DNA of 64,000 bases from Chromera velia (GCA_018398765.1 JAHBMJ010005812.1:62001-126000), one strand, 5' to 3'; counted from the first letter of the stretch, positions 10,602 to 22,478 are shown. A program made the numbers and translations. Notes: generated by a model from the sequence alone, not told the origin.

Positions 10602-13313
10602 TCAAAGATGAAAAAATTTAAGAGCTCGCCCCACATAACGGTTTCCTTTCCGGAGATTCTCCTCCGACCACATTGGTTGTAGGTTAGAGAAATGGAGACG
10701 GGAAACGAGCGTGTCCATGTCTGGCTTCTGACCGTCCGGCCCCACAAACATGATGGGCACAATATGGTCAACGTGCCACAAACGCCCGTAATTCTCCCAC
10801 GACATTCCGGGGTTACCGTGGAAGCTGTTCTTCTCGAGGTGGGCTTTGAGATCGGGGAAAGAACAACCAAGGTATTCGTGGGTGCGTTTTTTTTTAAATG
10901 GTGCGAGTTTTCTATCTCGGATCGCTGCGAGGCGCTTTGACACAGCAACTCGTGTTACTTGGGTGATTCGAAAGACGGGGTCTTCTCTGTACCGCAAGCT
11001 TTGGACGTCCCTCTTCCGTTGCAGCATCGCTGTAAAGGCAGGGTTGTCCTTCTGGCACTCTCTACAGTCACTTCGGCGCTTGTTGTGTTCACAAATCTGA
11101 CTTCCTCGACAATCCCGACAGTGGGGTCTCTGGCGACCGTGCTCACAAATTCCACTCCCCCCGCACTCTTTACACAGTCTTCGAATGCGGCCATGCTCGC
11201 AGATTTGTGAACCGCCGCATTTTTTGCATGTTGGTCGATAGCGACCATGTTCACAGATCTGCGACCCCCCACAATCTTTACATTGCCTTCGAAGACGACC
11301 ATGCTCACAGTACTGTGATCCACCGCACTCTTTGCACTGCCTTCGACGGCGACCGTGTTCACAAATCCCGTTGCCGCCGCATTCTCGACAGTCATACCGC
11401 CTTTTCCTGTGGGGACACAGGCTTCTTTTTCGGGAGGAGTTTTGCGAACAAGGGTCTCCAACCAAGACAGCTCTGTCGCTTCTCTTTCCTCCCCCTTTTG
11501 CAATGCCCACTTCTCCCTCATCATATGGGGTTTCACAGTCTCCCAGTGCAGAGACCGGATCATTCTCTCTTTCATTCACACATGGGGCCACCTCGACAGA
11601 CTGAGAAAAAGCAACAGAAGGGGACAGATGCCTGATATGGGTGCGAAAAGGAGCACCGAGGGATTTGTTGCCAAATTTCTCCCCCGTGGTCACCCCCCAC
11701 TGACGGAGAGCCACGCCGCCCCCCAATCGTGGCGAGCCAATACGATGAAGCCGTTTGCTTGGCAATGTCCAAGACCCAGCCAGCGAATGTAGCTTTCGAA
11801 CGCATCGGACCTCAAAGATACCAATGTGAGAACCCTGAAGGGCTGTGGGGGCATTTATGGGTCGTTGCTGTTTGTGGCTGTCCGGGAGAAGAGGTTGTGA
11901 GGGTGGCTTGCCGACAAACCTGTTGCCTTTTCGAAGATTCTCCACCGACCACATCGGTTGGAGGTTGGAGAAATGTAGACGGGAAATTAGGCTTTCTGTG
12001 TCTGGTTTCTGACCGTCAGGGCCGACATACATGATGGGCACAATATGGTCAACGTGCCACAAACGCCCGTAATTCTCCCACGACATTCCGGGGTTACCGT
12101 GGAAGTCGTCCTTTTCGAGGTGGGCTTTGAGATCGGGGAAAGAACAACCGAGGTACTCGGGGGTGCGTTTGCGCACCGATGGCGGTGGCTTTTCCTTTTG
12201 AAGGGATGAGAGGCCGCGGCTTACCGCATTGCGTTGGAGCTTCCTCAATCGGTAATGAGGATCTTCTCTGTACCGAATCCTCTGGGATTCTCTTTCTCGC
12301 TGCTTTCTTGCTGCAAACGCAGGGTTGTCCTTTTGACATTCTCTACAGTCACTTCTACGCTTGTCATGTTTACATATCTGACTCCCTCCACCGCAGTCCC
12401 GACACTGATTGCGCAATCGACCGTGCTCACAGATTTGGGATCCCCCACACTCTTTACAGTAGGAGCGCCGGCGTCCGTGAACGCAGATGGCACTTCCCCC
12501 ACAAGCCTTGCACTGCGTGCGCCTCCTGTTATGTTCACAGATTCCCTTACCGGCGCACTCCTTACAATAGGCACGGCTGCGTCCGTGTATGCAAATTTGT
12601 GTTCCCCCACACTCCTTGCAATGATGCCTCTGACGTCCATGCTCACAGATCCCCTTCCCCCCACACTCTTTGCACACGTACCTTGGCCTGCCATGTTCGC
12701 ACCGCTGTCCTCCCTGACGAACAACTTTCTGCGAAGCATACCAACAGGCCTCGCCCTCTGACTGAGAAGGGACACGCTCAACAGACCTGCTGATCACATT
12801 CCCTTGCACGCCTTTAATGTATGGAAGATTCGAAGTCGAGAAAGGAGAGCCCTCTCTCGTCAGCCGACTCCCCCGGCCGGGAGCGAAGGGCAGCGCTATG
12901 TCGAGCTGCTTTCTAGCATGAAAGCGGGGGTAGACGGACTGCAGGCAGCTCTTATGAAGGATTCTTTCTGTACCAGTTCGGGCGCTGAACAAGGGAGCGG
13001 ATCGGGTGAACCGAAAGGGTGCGGGAGCAAAAGGAGTAGACTGAATCTTGGAGTATGAGTCACCCTCTTTCTCTGAAGACGACCTCTTTTCTGCAATCTG
13101 GATATGACTTGTAAGGAAAAGCCTCCAGACGTCTGGGTCAAGATTGTGATAAGCGTTCGTGCTCGGCTCTGTCGGTCTCTGAACCTCTAACGTGCCATTC
13201 ATGGTTGATGGCTTCCTGTTCTGAGCTAAACTTTTGTGCGGAACGGAGGAAGATGTCGAATGGAAAGAATGGCCTGAAGCACGTCGAGAGAGCGCCGCGG
13301 CAATGCGTCTCAT
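10602..13313 (-). CDS. Duplicated Cys/His-repeat + HNH nuclease-like protein (903 aa, single exon)
   Basis: One uninterrupted 903-codon frame from a true ATG at 13313. Residues 1-25 (MRRIAAALSRRASGHSF...) are Arg/Ser/Ala-rich without acids and look like an organelle transit peptide. Two modules follow. Module A (about 204-470) has seven tandem 18-residue repeats of the type ICEHGRxRxxCKECGGxx, then a linker and an HNH-type fold with YLGCSFPDLKAHLEK, WHVDHIVPI, NLQPMW and ENLRKGNR. Module B (about 638-900) repeats the layout with seven more repeats and a second HNH copy ending six residues before the stop. Each repeat offers three Cys and one His, so zinc binding is likely. The W-H-V-D-H...NLQPMW...N pattern is that of HNH endonucleases. 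Both modules keep the DH and N residues. No intron is seen, unlike the other genes here, which could mean transfer or retro-origin. Target and role are unknown. Confidence 0.85.
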   Translation of the reverse strand: MRRIAAALSRRASGHSFHSTSSSVPHKSLAQNRKPSTMNGTLEVQRPTEPSTNAYHNLDPDVWRLFLTSHIQIAEKRSSSEKEGDSYSKIQSTPFAPAPFRFTRSAPLFSARTGTERILHKSCLQSVYPRFHARKQLDIALPFAPGRGSRLTREGSPFSTSNLPYIKGVQGNVISRSVERVPSQSEGEACWYASQKVVRQGGQRCEHGRPRYVCKECGGKGICEHGRQRHHCKECGGTQICIHGRSRAYCKECAGKGICEHNRRRTQCKACGGSAICVHGRRRSYCKECGGSQICEHGRLRNQCRDCGGGSQICKHDKRRSDCRECQKDNPAFAARKQRERESQRIRYREDPHYRLRKLQRNAVSRGLSSLQKEKPPPSVRKRTPEYLGCSFPDLKAHLEKDDFHGNPGMSWENYGRLWHVDHIVPIMYVGPDGQKPDTESLISRLHFSNLQPMWSVENLRKGNRFVGKPPSQPLLPDSHKQQRPINAPTALQGSHIGIFEVRCVRKLHSLAGSWTLPSKRLHRIGSPRLGGGVALRQWGVTTGEKFGNKSLGAPFRTHIRHLSPSVAFSQSVEVAPCVNERENDPVSALGDCETPYDEGEVGIAKGGGKRSDRAVLVGDPCSQNSSRKRSLCPHRKRRYDCRECGGNGICEHGRRRRQCKECGGSQYCEHGRLRRQCKDCGGSQICEHGRYRPTCKKCGGSQICEHGRIRRLCKECGGSGICEHGRQRPHCRDCRGSQICEHNKRRSDCRECQKDNPAFTAMLQRKRDVQSLRYREDPVFRITQVTRVAVSKRLAAIRDRKLAPFKKKRTHEYLGCSFPDLKAHLEKNSFHGNPGMSWENYGRLWHVDHIVPIMFVGPDGQKPDMDTLVSRLHFSNLQPMWSEENLRKGNRYVGRALKFFHL

Positions 13314-13920
13314 CTTGAAGTCACGGCGTGTCGGTTCTGGTCAGCAGAGAGCCATAGGGAATGACGTCTGCAACACTTGGCTCGTTTCAAGTGAAGGCGT
13401 GTGATTCCACAAGGTACGACTCCTAGCTCAGTCTGCGTGACAGAAGAAACTTCAAGAGGGGAGAGCGTCAAAAACTGACATGCAGCAGCGCGAATCGATC
13501 GTGTAAGGACGGTGGAAGTAGATGTGGAAAAAGATCAAATGAGCCTCGTATGACTCGATCACGAATGGCAACCAAAACGAGTTGAAGGCGTGAAGTTTTC
13601 CTTCGACTGTCACAATTCTGCCAGACGGCAATCAACTGCATGAATTTCCGACGTGCAACAGTCTATACTGTTGCACGATGAGCCGCACCCTGCATATGCA
13701 TGCATGTTACATCTTGCACGGTGTTGCATGCACGCGTGCACTGTTGCCCACTCGGGCGATACAGATATGCATGCATGTGCGTATAGATCTTACTATATAC
13801 CATATGCAGGATGCCACTTCCACAGGCTCCAGTGGCATGCCGGGGCCCAGCAAAAAATCGTCTAGACCAAAGCCTCTTAGTATTAATCCTCAGGGCCGTC
13901 TTGCAAAAAGACTGTCTGGA
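13314..13920. other. Intergenic region upstream of the HNH gene
   Basis: Presumed promoter and 5' region of the minus-strand HNH gene. Near 13660-13780 it is rich in TGCATGCA palindromic words. No further gene was found. Confidence 0.45.
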
Positions 13921-13924
13921 GTCT

Positions 13925-14050
13925 GGACGATGAAAGTGGAAAGATTATCATGCAAACAGACAGAAAGATAGAAGTGGCGAGTTCGTTATTCAAGCACGAA
14001 AGATGAAAGTGAAGAGAAGTTCAATGTTTGCGTGTTTATCTTTATATATA
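13925..14050 (+). repeat. Detached outer copy of the 38-bp minisatellite with its edge sequence
   Basis: Two or three diverged copies of the 38-bp unit, followed near 14015-14047 by GAGAAGTTCAATGTTTGCGT. The same edge sequence, slightly diverged, recurs at the right end of the main array near 15897-15935. The array margin therefore exists twice, separated by about 450 bp of AT-rich DNA. Confidence 0.75.
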
Positions 14051-14649
14051 GGAGTTCTAGTTTGTTCTTATACTATTCCACAACCATTCATAACTATTCA
14101 AACCATTTTAAGTTCTATCATTTCTTTTTTTCAAAGTTTTTTATCTATCTTTGTCAAAAGTATTCAAAATTTGGTAAATTACCCACAGTGGTACATAAAT
14201 TATAACTGAAATTACGTAAGTTTACACATTATTTTTTCTTTTGTTTCTATCTCTAATTTTATATGTCCAGCTGCAAATAGGGCTTTGAATAAACGTAAGT
14301 CTTTTCGGTTTTCCTACTAAATCTCTCCCCAATAAGAATTTTACAGAAACGTAAACTCACAATGTATTGTTATAGTGAATATATTGAAAATTCTACTAGA
14401 AATTCCTTGTGAGGAAGTCTTTGTTGTTTTTTGTTCAAATGTTGTAAACTCCATCCTCTATCCTCCTCCAAATGATTCTGCTTTAAATTTCACATTTTAG
14501 GAAGGCAAAAACATTCTCTGTAGTCCAGGAAAAGCCAGCATCCAAGCATATGAAAACAAAAAAGAAAACCAGAGAAATGAAACTGGAACAGACATCAGCT
14601 TTTGTACAGAATTATCAACCAGACGAGATTTAGAGCATATCGTTTGTTC

Positions 14650-15900
14650 CAATGAGGAGTCATACACGCAGACAGACAAGAAAGATGAAAACTGAAAGGT
14701 CGTTATGTGAGGAGACAAAGAAGATGAAAGTGAAGCAGACTTTCTGCAAGCAGACGGGATAGCAGATAGGATGAAACTGGAGAGGCCCTTAACACGCAGG
14801 CAGGAAAGATGGAAGCTAGTGGAAAGTAGTCCTGCAAGCCGGTAAGATAGACAAAAGTGGAGAGTCGTCATGTTTGACAGTGCACGATAGAAGAAAGTAG
14901 AGACCCACCAAGCAAGCAAAAAAGAAAGATGGGAATATGAAAGTGGAGAGGCCGTTGTGCAAGAAGAAAGAAAGAAAGATGGAAGTGGAGAGGCCGTCAA
15001 TAACATACAAACAGACAGAGAGACGGAAGTGGAGAGGCCATCATACAAACAAACAGAAAGATGAAAGTGGAGAGGCCGTCGTGCAAGAAGACAGAACGAT
15101 TAAAGTAAAGAGGCCGTCATGCAAACAGACAGAAAGATGAAAGTGGAGAGGCCGTCGTGCAAACAGACAGAAAGATGGAAGTGGAAAGGCCGTCATGCAA
15201 ACAGACAAAAAGATGGAAGTGGAGAGGCCATCATACAAACAGACAGAAAGATGGAAGTGGAGAGGCTGTCATAGAAACAGATAGAAAGATGGAGGTGGAG
15301 AGGCTGTCATGCAAACAGACAGAAAGACGAAAGTGGAGAGGCGCCATGCAAATAGACAGAAAGATGAAAGTGGAGAGGCGCCATGCAAACAGACAGAAAG
15401 ATGGACGCGGAAAGGCTGTCATGGAAACAGACAGAAAGATGAAAGTGGAGAGGCCGTCGTGCAAACAGACAGAAAGATGAAAGTGGAGAGGCGCCATGCA
15501 AACAGACAGAAAGATAAAAGTGGAGAGGCGCCATGCAAACAGACAGAAAGATGGAAGCGGAGAGGCGCCATGCAAAGAGACAGAAAGATGAAAGTGGAGA
15601 GGCCGTCATACAAACAGACAGAAAGATGGAAGTGGAGAGGCCGTCATGCAAACAGACAGAAAGACGAAAGTGGAGAGGCCGTCATGCAAAGAGACAGAAA
15701 GATGAAAGTGGAGAGGCCGTCATGTAGACAAACAGAAAGATGAAAGTGGAGAGGCCGCCATGCAAACAGACAGAAAGATGAAAGTGGAGAGGCCGTCATG
15801 CAAACAGACAGAAAGATAGAAGTCGAGAGGCCGTCATGCAAAGAGACAGAAAGATGGAAGTAGAGAGGCCGTCATTCAAGCAGGAAAGGTGAAAGTGGAG
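14650..15900 (+). repeat. 38-bp minisatellite array
   Basis: About 30 tandem units of 38 bp (some 37), core GAAAGTGGAGAGGCCGTC followed by ATGCAAACAGACAGAAA. Units are diverged at the left (14650-15050) and nearly uniform from about 15050 to 15870. A subset carries GGCGCCATGC in place of GGCCGTCATGC. Since 38 is not a multiple of three and stops are absent, long open frames arise on both strands. These are artefacts, not genes. Confidence 0.95.
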
Positions 15901-17255
15901 AGAAGTTCAACGTTTGCGTATTTATTTTCATATACGACTTCTGGCCTGAAGATTTGATCCTTTCACCACGTGTCCAGATAGAAGCTTGATTGAACTGTGT
16001 ATACAGAGTTCGTAGTAAGGTCAGTCAAAAAGCTGTTGCTTAACTGTATGCACAGACGCAGGATTGACTACAAATTTGGACCTACTGGTGGGCCTGTTAC
16101 CTACATCCTCCAGATGTACAGAAGAATATACAGCTATGTCTGTCCCATACCAGTTCTTTTTTGCCATCGAAGATCCTATAGCTTGATTGAATGTATTGGC
16201 GTGGTGGAGATCGATCTTGTGCCATATATTACTTGAGGGGCACGTTTCTCTCTGCATTTGTGTGGAGGGATGGATTGTTTTCTCGCGACCGTTCGCACGG
16301 AGGTGACAGATGGGTGTCGCGATCGGATGACATACGCGCGCGTTACTCGTTCAATAACCCAGGTCGCGGGGTGTACAGATCTATAGACAAGAACCGAAGC
16401 CCTGGCCCGGGGCCCCGGCACTCGTATCTGAGATGACTGCGTGGGCACCACCTGTGCAGAAATTTGCATTTTGGGACCAAATCATGTCCAAATCTTACTA
16501 TAGCTTATATAACCAAGTATAGTGATTTGTGCGCACATATATATATAATTGCCATTCGGGCCTAACTGGAAGGGACACATGAAAATTTCTCTATATATAA
16601 GCTGGCCCCCGCAATTACTCTAAAGCTTTTTGAACATTATTTTCCTTCGAAACTCAAGTTCACTTTACTTCACTTGAGTTGTACAACTCAATCTGCACAC
16701 TGCATGGCAATTGTTGAATGAATGGTTGGCGGGTTCCCCGTCTCTCTGAGTAATAATGTCGTATATATATAGTGTTGCAAAAGAGGAGCGTGCATAAAAA
16801 GGCATCCCGACATGTGCCGCTCACGACGTCTCGAAAGAGAAGAACTTTTGTATGTGTCCCTCTTTCGACGCCGGACTCGACAACGGGAGTACCCACCACA
16901 ACAATTAACGTCGGCGCGCAGCGCGCGCGCGCTCACTCTCGATATATAGCAAATTTCATCATACTTTGCCCATTTTGTGGTGGTCCGCGCAAGCGAAAAA
17001 TTGAGCACAGGCAATTGCGGGGCCACGAGCTTGACCGAGCTTGACTTGTTTCATCACATGCATGCAAATTAAACTGCATACATACAATAATCAGATATAC
17101 ACAACTCTTCTAATCAGTGAGTTCAAAGGAATGAGTCTTCGTTCAGATGTCAAGTGGTGATTCTACACGTTACAAAGGCTCCATAAGTATAAAACAGACC
17201 CTGGTGCATATAACAGAACCAAATTCCGTCAAATTTTTTTTTGAAATAAAGAACG
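15901..17255. other. Intergenic stretch
   Basis: No supported gene. Mixed AT-rich DNA with short GC palindromes (for example GGCCCGGGGCCC near 16403) and a GCGCGCGCGC run near 16920. Confidence 0.45.
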
Positions 17256-17885
17256 ATGAAGATAGACAGTAGGCAGGGCTGGTTTCATGGCTGGGCAAGT
17301 TGGCGAATGTCTTCTTTCCAATATTACAGCCCTGTCCGTGACTTTGCTTATCCTGCCTTCTTGTTGAAAGAAGGGAAACGTAGAAGTAGAACAGAAGTTC
17401 TTGAAGCAATAGTTTCTGTTCCAATTCAACAGCTTGTCAGTTGGTCGCTTGAAGAGCTTATTTGTCAGCAGCCCATCTCTTCCTTTTCTCTTCCTTCTCC
17501 TTCTGAAGTTCCCACGCACCAAGACAAGAGGAGTCTTAGTTGTGAGCTGCGGGGGCACATCATCATGGGGAAAAAGCCTGCTGCTTCCCTCTTGCCCTTT
17601 TGCGAGCAGTGTGGACGTGTTTGGGCTTTTTTTTGGGAGGAACGGACGCAACGAAAGGGCCTGAAAAAGTTCAAAAGTGGATACTGGAGATCGAACCTGG
17701 AGGTTGATCACTTGGTCGATGTACTGGATAGCAACCACCCCCACCGACTATGCAAATTGGACCTAGTCTCTATTCCCCAGCCACAGTGGCAGAGCCGATT
17801 TGACGCTATGTGCAAAGAAGCTGCAGTGTGCCGCCTAGTATGCGTGCTCTGCCATGAACGCCCGGGCCGCACAGCCTATGAATAG
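17256..17885 (+). CDS. Possible small HNH-like protein
   Basis: A 209-codon frame with a true ATG at 17256; an inner ATG at 17566 (MGKKPAASLL) is also possible. The C-terminal half has a Cys pair CEQCG, then SNLEVDHLVDVLDS, and a second Cys pair in CVLCHERPGRTAYE before the stop. The order CxxC - xVDH - CxxCH with a trailing basic tail is that of zinc-bound HNH endonucleases such as the McrA type. The N-terminal half is featureless. No introns are seen. It lies 4 kb from the larger HNH gene but shows no evident sequence kinship to it. It could instead be a chance frame or a mobile-element remnant. Confidence 0.42.
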   Translation: MKIDSRQGWFHGWASWRMSSFQYYSPVRDFAYPAFLLKEGKRRSRTEVLEAIVSVPIQQLVSWSLEELICQQPISSFSLPSPSEVPTHQDKRSLSCELRGHIIMGKKPAASLLPFCEQCGRVWAFFWEERTQRKGLKKFKSGYWRSNLEVDHLVDVLDSNHPHRLCKLDLVSIPQPQWQSRFDAMCKEAAVCRLVCVLCHERPGRTAYE

Positions 17886-19977
17886 TTAGCCAGAAGTACC
17901 CCCCCAAGGCTAGTTTTTGTATAGAAAATTCAAAGTGGGCAAAGTGTGATGAAATATACGGTACGGGGTCGACCGGCCCGGCCGTGCAGGCCCGGAAGAT
18001 TTACTCACTGACGCCAAGTCGCAACATGAAGCGTCCGACGTCATGCGATTACGTGTGATGTTTGTATGCGAAGTACATACGCTTACACTATGTGTTATAC
18101 TTATACACACGCTAACATACGTGCTACAGCGGTTAGTACAGCCGTTAACTTCTTGATTATTCTTAATGTTATTTACATGATCATAGAAACTAATAATTAC
18201 TAATAATCGTTGGACATTCGGCATTGAGGCGGGAAGCCAATCCTCCAAACATAAATCCTAATCCTAATGACTTTCTCTTATTTTTAGCCCACTTTGTATA
18301 TACACAAATTTAAGTTTTATATAGCTTTATAATGCTCTATACCAAGTCTCTATGTTATTAAAGATATAATAAGATTAATCGTTGATCAATGAAGATAGAG
18401 AGAACAAGATTAAAATGTTCAAAAAATTGGTTCTCACAGTATCTCACAGTTTTTATAGTTAGTTAGTACTAAATTAATGAATAATTTCTGAGATTATTTC
18501 TCAAAAACTTTGAAGTTTGATCAGATCAAAAGCTATTATTATGTTTGAAAATATATCCATTCTCTCTTTAGATTTATTTAGGACAAGAACGCATTGAATT
18601 GTCACTTTGTCTGCCTAGTTGTCTGCAAACCCAGTTTCCCCTCTGCTTTGGCATACCATCAATCATCTCTGTCCTTATCAGGCAAAGCATCTTCTCTCTT
18701 CCCTATGGACCTCATGCCACGTCTCTCCTTTCGCACGTTCTCTCTCTTGCTAGCTCTCTTGAGGCAAGAATTAGGGCCGTTCACAGACCGAGGGCTGGTG
18801 CCTCATTTCTTCTCCATCAGTAGCAGCCTCTCTGCAAACGCTTCTGCAGGGACTGTGCGGCAAGGAAAAACAATGGCTTGAGATCCCCTCCAGCCGAGAG
18901 CGCGAAAGGACAGAAAAAAGAGCCGCATGCCATACCCCCTCAAAAATCCTGATAGTTAAGCAGCGTTGCCCATGGGCAGATCACGGGGTTTCCGTCGTAC
19001 CAGCCTCATGTTCTTTCTCATTCTTCGAAACACGTCTTTTTGTTTGGTTTCTTCCACATCTCTCGCATGCACGCTTGACATATGATTGACACTGACAGAG
19101 GAGGTGAGGGGAAGGGCTTCCTTTGTCTCGTCACCCCTCTCCTCCTGCTCCTGCTGCCACGTCATACGTGCACATTCATTCAGTCATGACAATCAATAAA
19201 TAGTTAGAAGGAACTGTGAATGTTGCTCATCCGAGCCTTCAAGACAGCAATCTGTCCCTCCTTCTGACCCGTTCTAGACGAACGTGGTGAGGTGCGTGTG
19301 TGTGTCTGCGTGAGAGTATGTGTGACGACTACCGTTTTCGGTCGTCATCAAACCTTGATCTATTGACTGATACGCGCGTATGTGTTTCTCTCCTCTTTTC
19401 ATGATGCGCAAACACGCTGTCGTTCTCGTTTCCACACTCCTTCAACTGGTCGACCGAGCTGCGTTGCATCTTTTTGGCGAAGTCGACAGACTGTCTGATC
19501 ATCTAGGATCATCCTTCTCGCTTCCCTTGCAATCATGAAAAGAGAGAAGAATCAGGAAGAAAGGAAAGACAGCTTTTTCGATCCCTCTTAAGTTAGGGTT
19601 TAGACTTGTCGTCGCCCCTCCAAACGACCCCTTAATTCCTTGAACTCCCCCCCCCATCCCAAAGAACAATGGAAGGCAGAAAGGAAGGAAGGAAAAGAAG
19701 GAAATAACGAAGCACCGTAGAGACAACACTGGCAGACGACTCAGTGTCTGTCCATAAAAATCAGTCTCCTCTTGCCCTCTCCTATTGCAGTTAACTTAGT
19801 TTGGTTAACATATGCACTCACATGCCGATCGAGCGATCGTTGGTCTGTCTGACGATGTCGGGCGCCCCTCACTCAGTGCAAGAACGAGTGACCACACACC
19901 GACAGAGTGAGGAGAACAGAAGGAGGCAGAAAACGAGCAAAATAGAAAGAGAGCAACCATGCATTAACATATGCAAA

Positions 19978-20008
<31 letters not shown>

Positions 20009-22478
20009 GATGAAGACACAAGATCAAACAGGAGCAAGTTAATGGAAAAGCATGCTGCTTCCGTACGTACGGACAGACTGAAGACCGACGGGAAGCAGGG
20101 CACATGCAAGCACAGGCACACCCAGAGGCAGATGCATGGTAGAAGGCAGTTGCAAGAAGGAAAACGATGTAGACACGATATGCAAGGGCATTCATTTATT
20201 TATTTATTCATTGACAGAGCATGAGGGAAGAGTACAGGTGAGGAAAAAGAGAAGAATGTATCTATCGACCGATGCACCTTTTCCTTGACTATCAGTAATG
20301 ACTTATTTATGCATCCGATTTATTTATTTCTTCATTGATTTATTTATTCTCAGACGAAAGTCCACACGTCCGGACCGGGCAGCTGTCCGAAGCCTGATGA
20401 CAGAGCAACGGTGCTCGGCCGTGCCACGGGCGTGTTTGCGTGGGTCAGAGTAAGAGAAAGGCAGTCTTTTGTCGTTTTCTTCTCCTCGCGCCAGTTCTCT
20501 CGCCTCTCCTCTCCACTCTTTTTCTCTCTTCAACTTTTCAGTGGCCGAGACGGCATCTACCATCAACCAGAATTGACTTTTCCTTTTCCCACTTTTCATT
20601 TCCGCATGTGGAAATCCTTTCACTGTATGAGAGGCACAGAAGTAGAGAGATGACGGGGCGAGAAGAAGTGAGGACGGGGGAAGAAAAGTCGAGAGGGAGG
20701 GGGCAAGAGAAATAGAAAAACGAAAGCAAGATCAGTTGGTTGCGTGCATCAAAAACGCTTCTGTTGTTTTCTTTCATCATTCTTCTTGGACGTCTCTGAA
20801 AACATCCAAACAGCTATGTATGACGCTCATCTTATTTAGACATGTAGACAGACAGAGCCATGAGTGATTTCTCCCATCCTCTCTTTTCGCAGCTTTTTCG
20901 CCTTTCTTGTCTTCTTTTTCCTTCCGGTCGACTTCGGTGACAGAAAACACTCAGGCAGAAAGAGAGGCAGAGAGACATACAGACACAAGCCCGAGGCAAA
21001 GGCTTTGCTTTCCTCCTCGGCACCTACTGTGTGTGTCTGCATAGATTGCAAAGGAACGACCCCTAGATCAAGTTTCTCGATCGGCCTTCTCTTTCTTGAA
21101 AAAATCACCCGCTTCTTTCCATTCCCTTGGTTTTTGTTTTCTGGAAACACCAAAGAAAGATTTCATTCTGTCACATGGTGACAGCGGAGACTTTCTCTCT
21201 CTTTACACAGACACAGAGTCTCACACAGAGAGAAAGAGGGACACAGTGCATGGTGGACGCGTTTTTGTTTCCCCTCCTCGCTTCCTTCGTCCGGAAAAAG
21301 TCCATTCGAAACGGGAGAAGGAAAGCAGAAGACGAGAAACACGCAGACACAGATGACCATACTTCCAGACAATCAGTTGGACCGTGCAGCTGCATTCGTT
21401 CATGCTTGTTGGTTTCCCTCCCTCTGTGTCAACACAAACGAGCTCGCTCGCTTGGACGACTTAACTTACATCCATCCGTTATCGCCTTTCCACTCCTCGC
21501 TGACCGATCAAAAGATGTGTGTATTCAATGCAGAATGTGAAAACGTCAATGCACATGCACCCACACGTCCATCCGTAATTCCCGTCTATTCGAACTGTGA
21601 GGATGCTTTGACTCGACTCCTCCGTCTCTTCATTCTCTGTGGTGAACTGTTTTGCTGCCTTTTTCTCGTGTCTCATGACCTCTCTCTTGTTTGCTTCTGT
21701 TTCGCTTCTTCCGTTTCTTTCCCTGCCGCTTGCCATTTCTCGGGGCAACGCGACGGGAGGCAGCAGTGATGCACTCACCGAGGGGCCAAATGTTGGGAAG
21801 GGAAGGAAAGGCACCCAGGGGGAATTTGATTTCCCTTTTCCTTTCCTTTTCTCTTCTCTCAATCACTTGACCCGCCACGGCATCCTCAAGAAAATGAAAT
21901 AAATAAATGGTCCTTCTTTCATGCATCGTCAGGCATAAATAGAGAAGAAACAGGGAGACAATAAATACGAAAGCATTTGTTTTAGCGCCCTCCAGAGGGA
22001 CTACGAATTTCCCTCCCGCCCTTCACGATTCCACCAGTGAAAGAATGCTATGCACAGGCACAACGCAGCTCTCAATTGCTCGTTTTCCTCCCTCCTCCCC
22101 CATCACATCAATGTCTCTTTCGTTTATTTCTCTGTCCCGCCGGAATCTTTCCATACGCACCGGTCAGAAGAGAAGAGAAGAGAAGAGAAGAGAAGAAAAG
22201 AGAAAGGCCTGGAGGCAGAAGAGAGCACGGGGCAAAAAGAGAAAGAGCCACACTTCGAAAGGAGACAGAGACAGACAGTCAACTGAAATGATCTCTTATT
22301 GGCATAGAGACGACAGGCAGAAAGACGGACACAGAGACAGACCGACCATTCGAAACGGTCGTGATCTCTTTTTTCTTTCCGTTGTTCTCTTCTCTTCTCT
22401 TTCATTTCCTTTGAAGGATCACCACCAGTCCGCAGTTCCCAATTCCTTCCACCCCCACCACCCACCCACCTCGACCGA
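17886..22478. other. Gene-poor stretch with microsatellites
   Basis: I found no exon I can support. Open frames on both strands are short and low in complexity. It holds an (AAAG)n tract at about 19978-20008, an (AGAAG)n tract at about 22166-22198, AT-rich DNA at 18250-18600 and several TTTA/ATTT runs near 20190-20350. The last few hundred bases probably include the 3' UTR of the minus-strand gene ending at 22479. Confidence 0.5.
19977..20008. repeat. (AAAG)n microsatellite
   Basis: About eight uninterrupted AAAG/GAAA units. Confidence 0.95.

Noticed and set aside
10602-13313. Assignment of the Cys/His repeats to the EsV-1-7 family
   Set aside because: EsV-1-7 repeats have longer Cys spacing; these are 18-residue units of a different pattern.
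14937-15841. Open frames on both strands rich in KQTERWKWRG or FCLFAWRLSTFI
   Set aside because: They arise because the 38-bp minisatellite lacks stop codons; the reading shifts frame with every unit.
18594-18881. Plus-strand 95-codon frame
   Set aside because: No recognisable motif, no splice context, low similarity to anything known; treated as chance.
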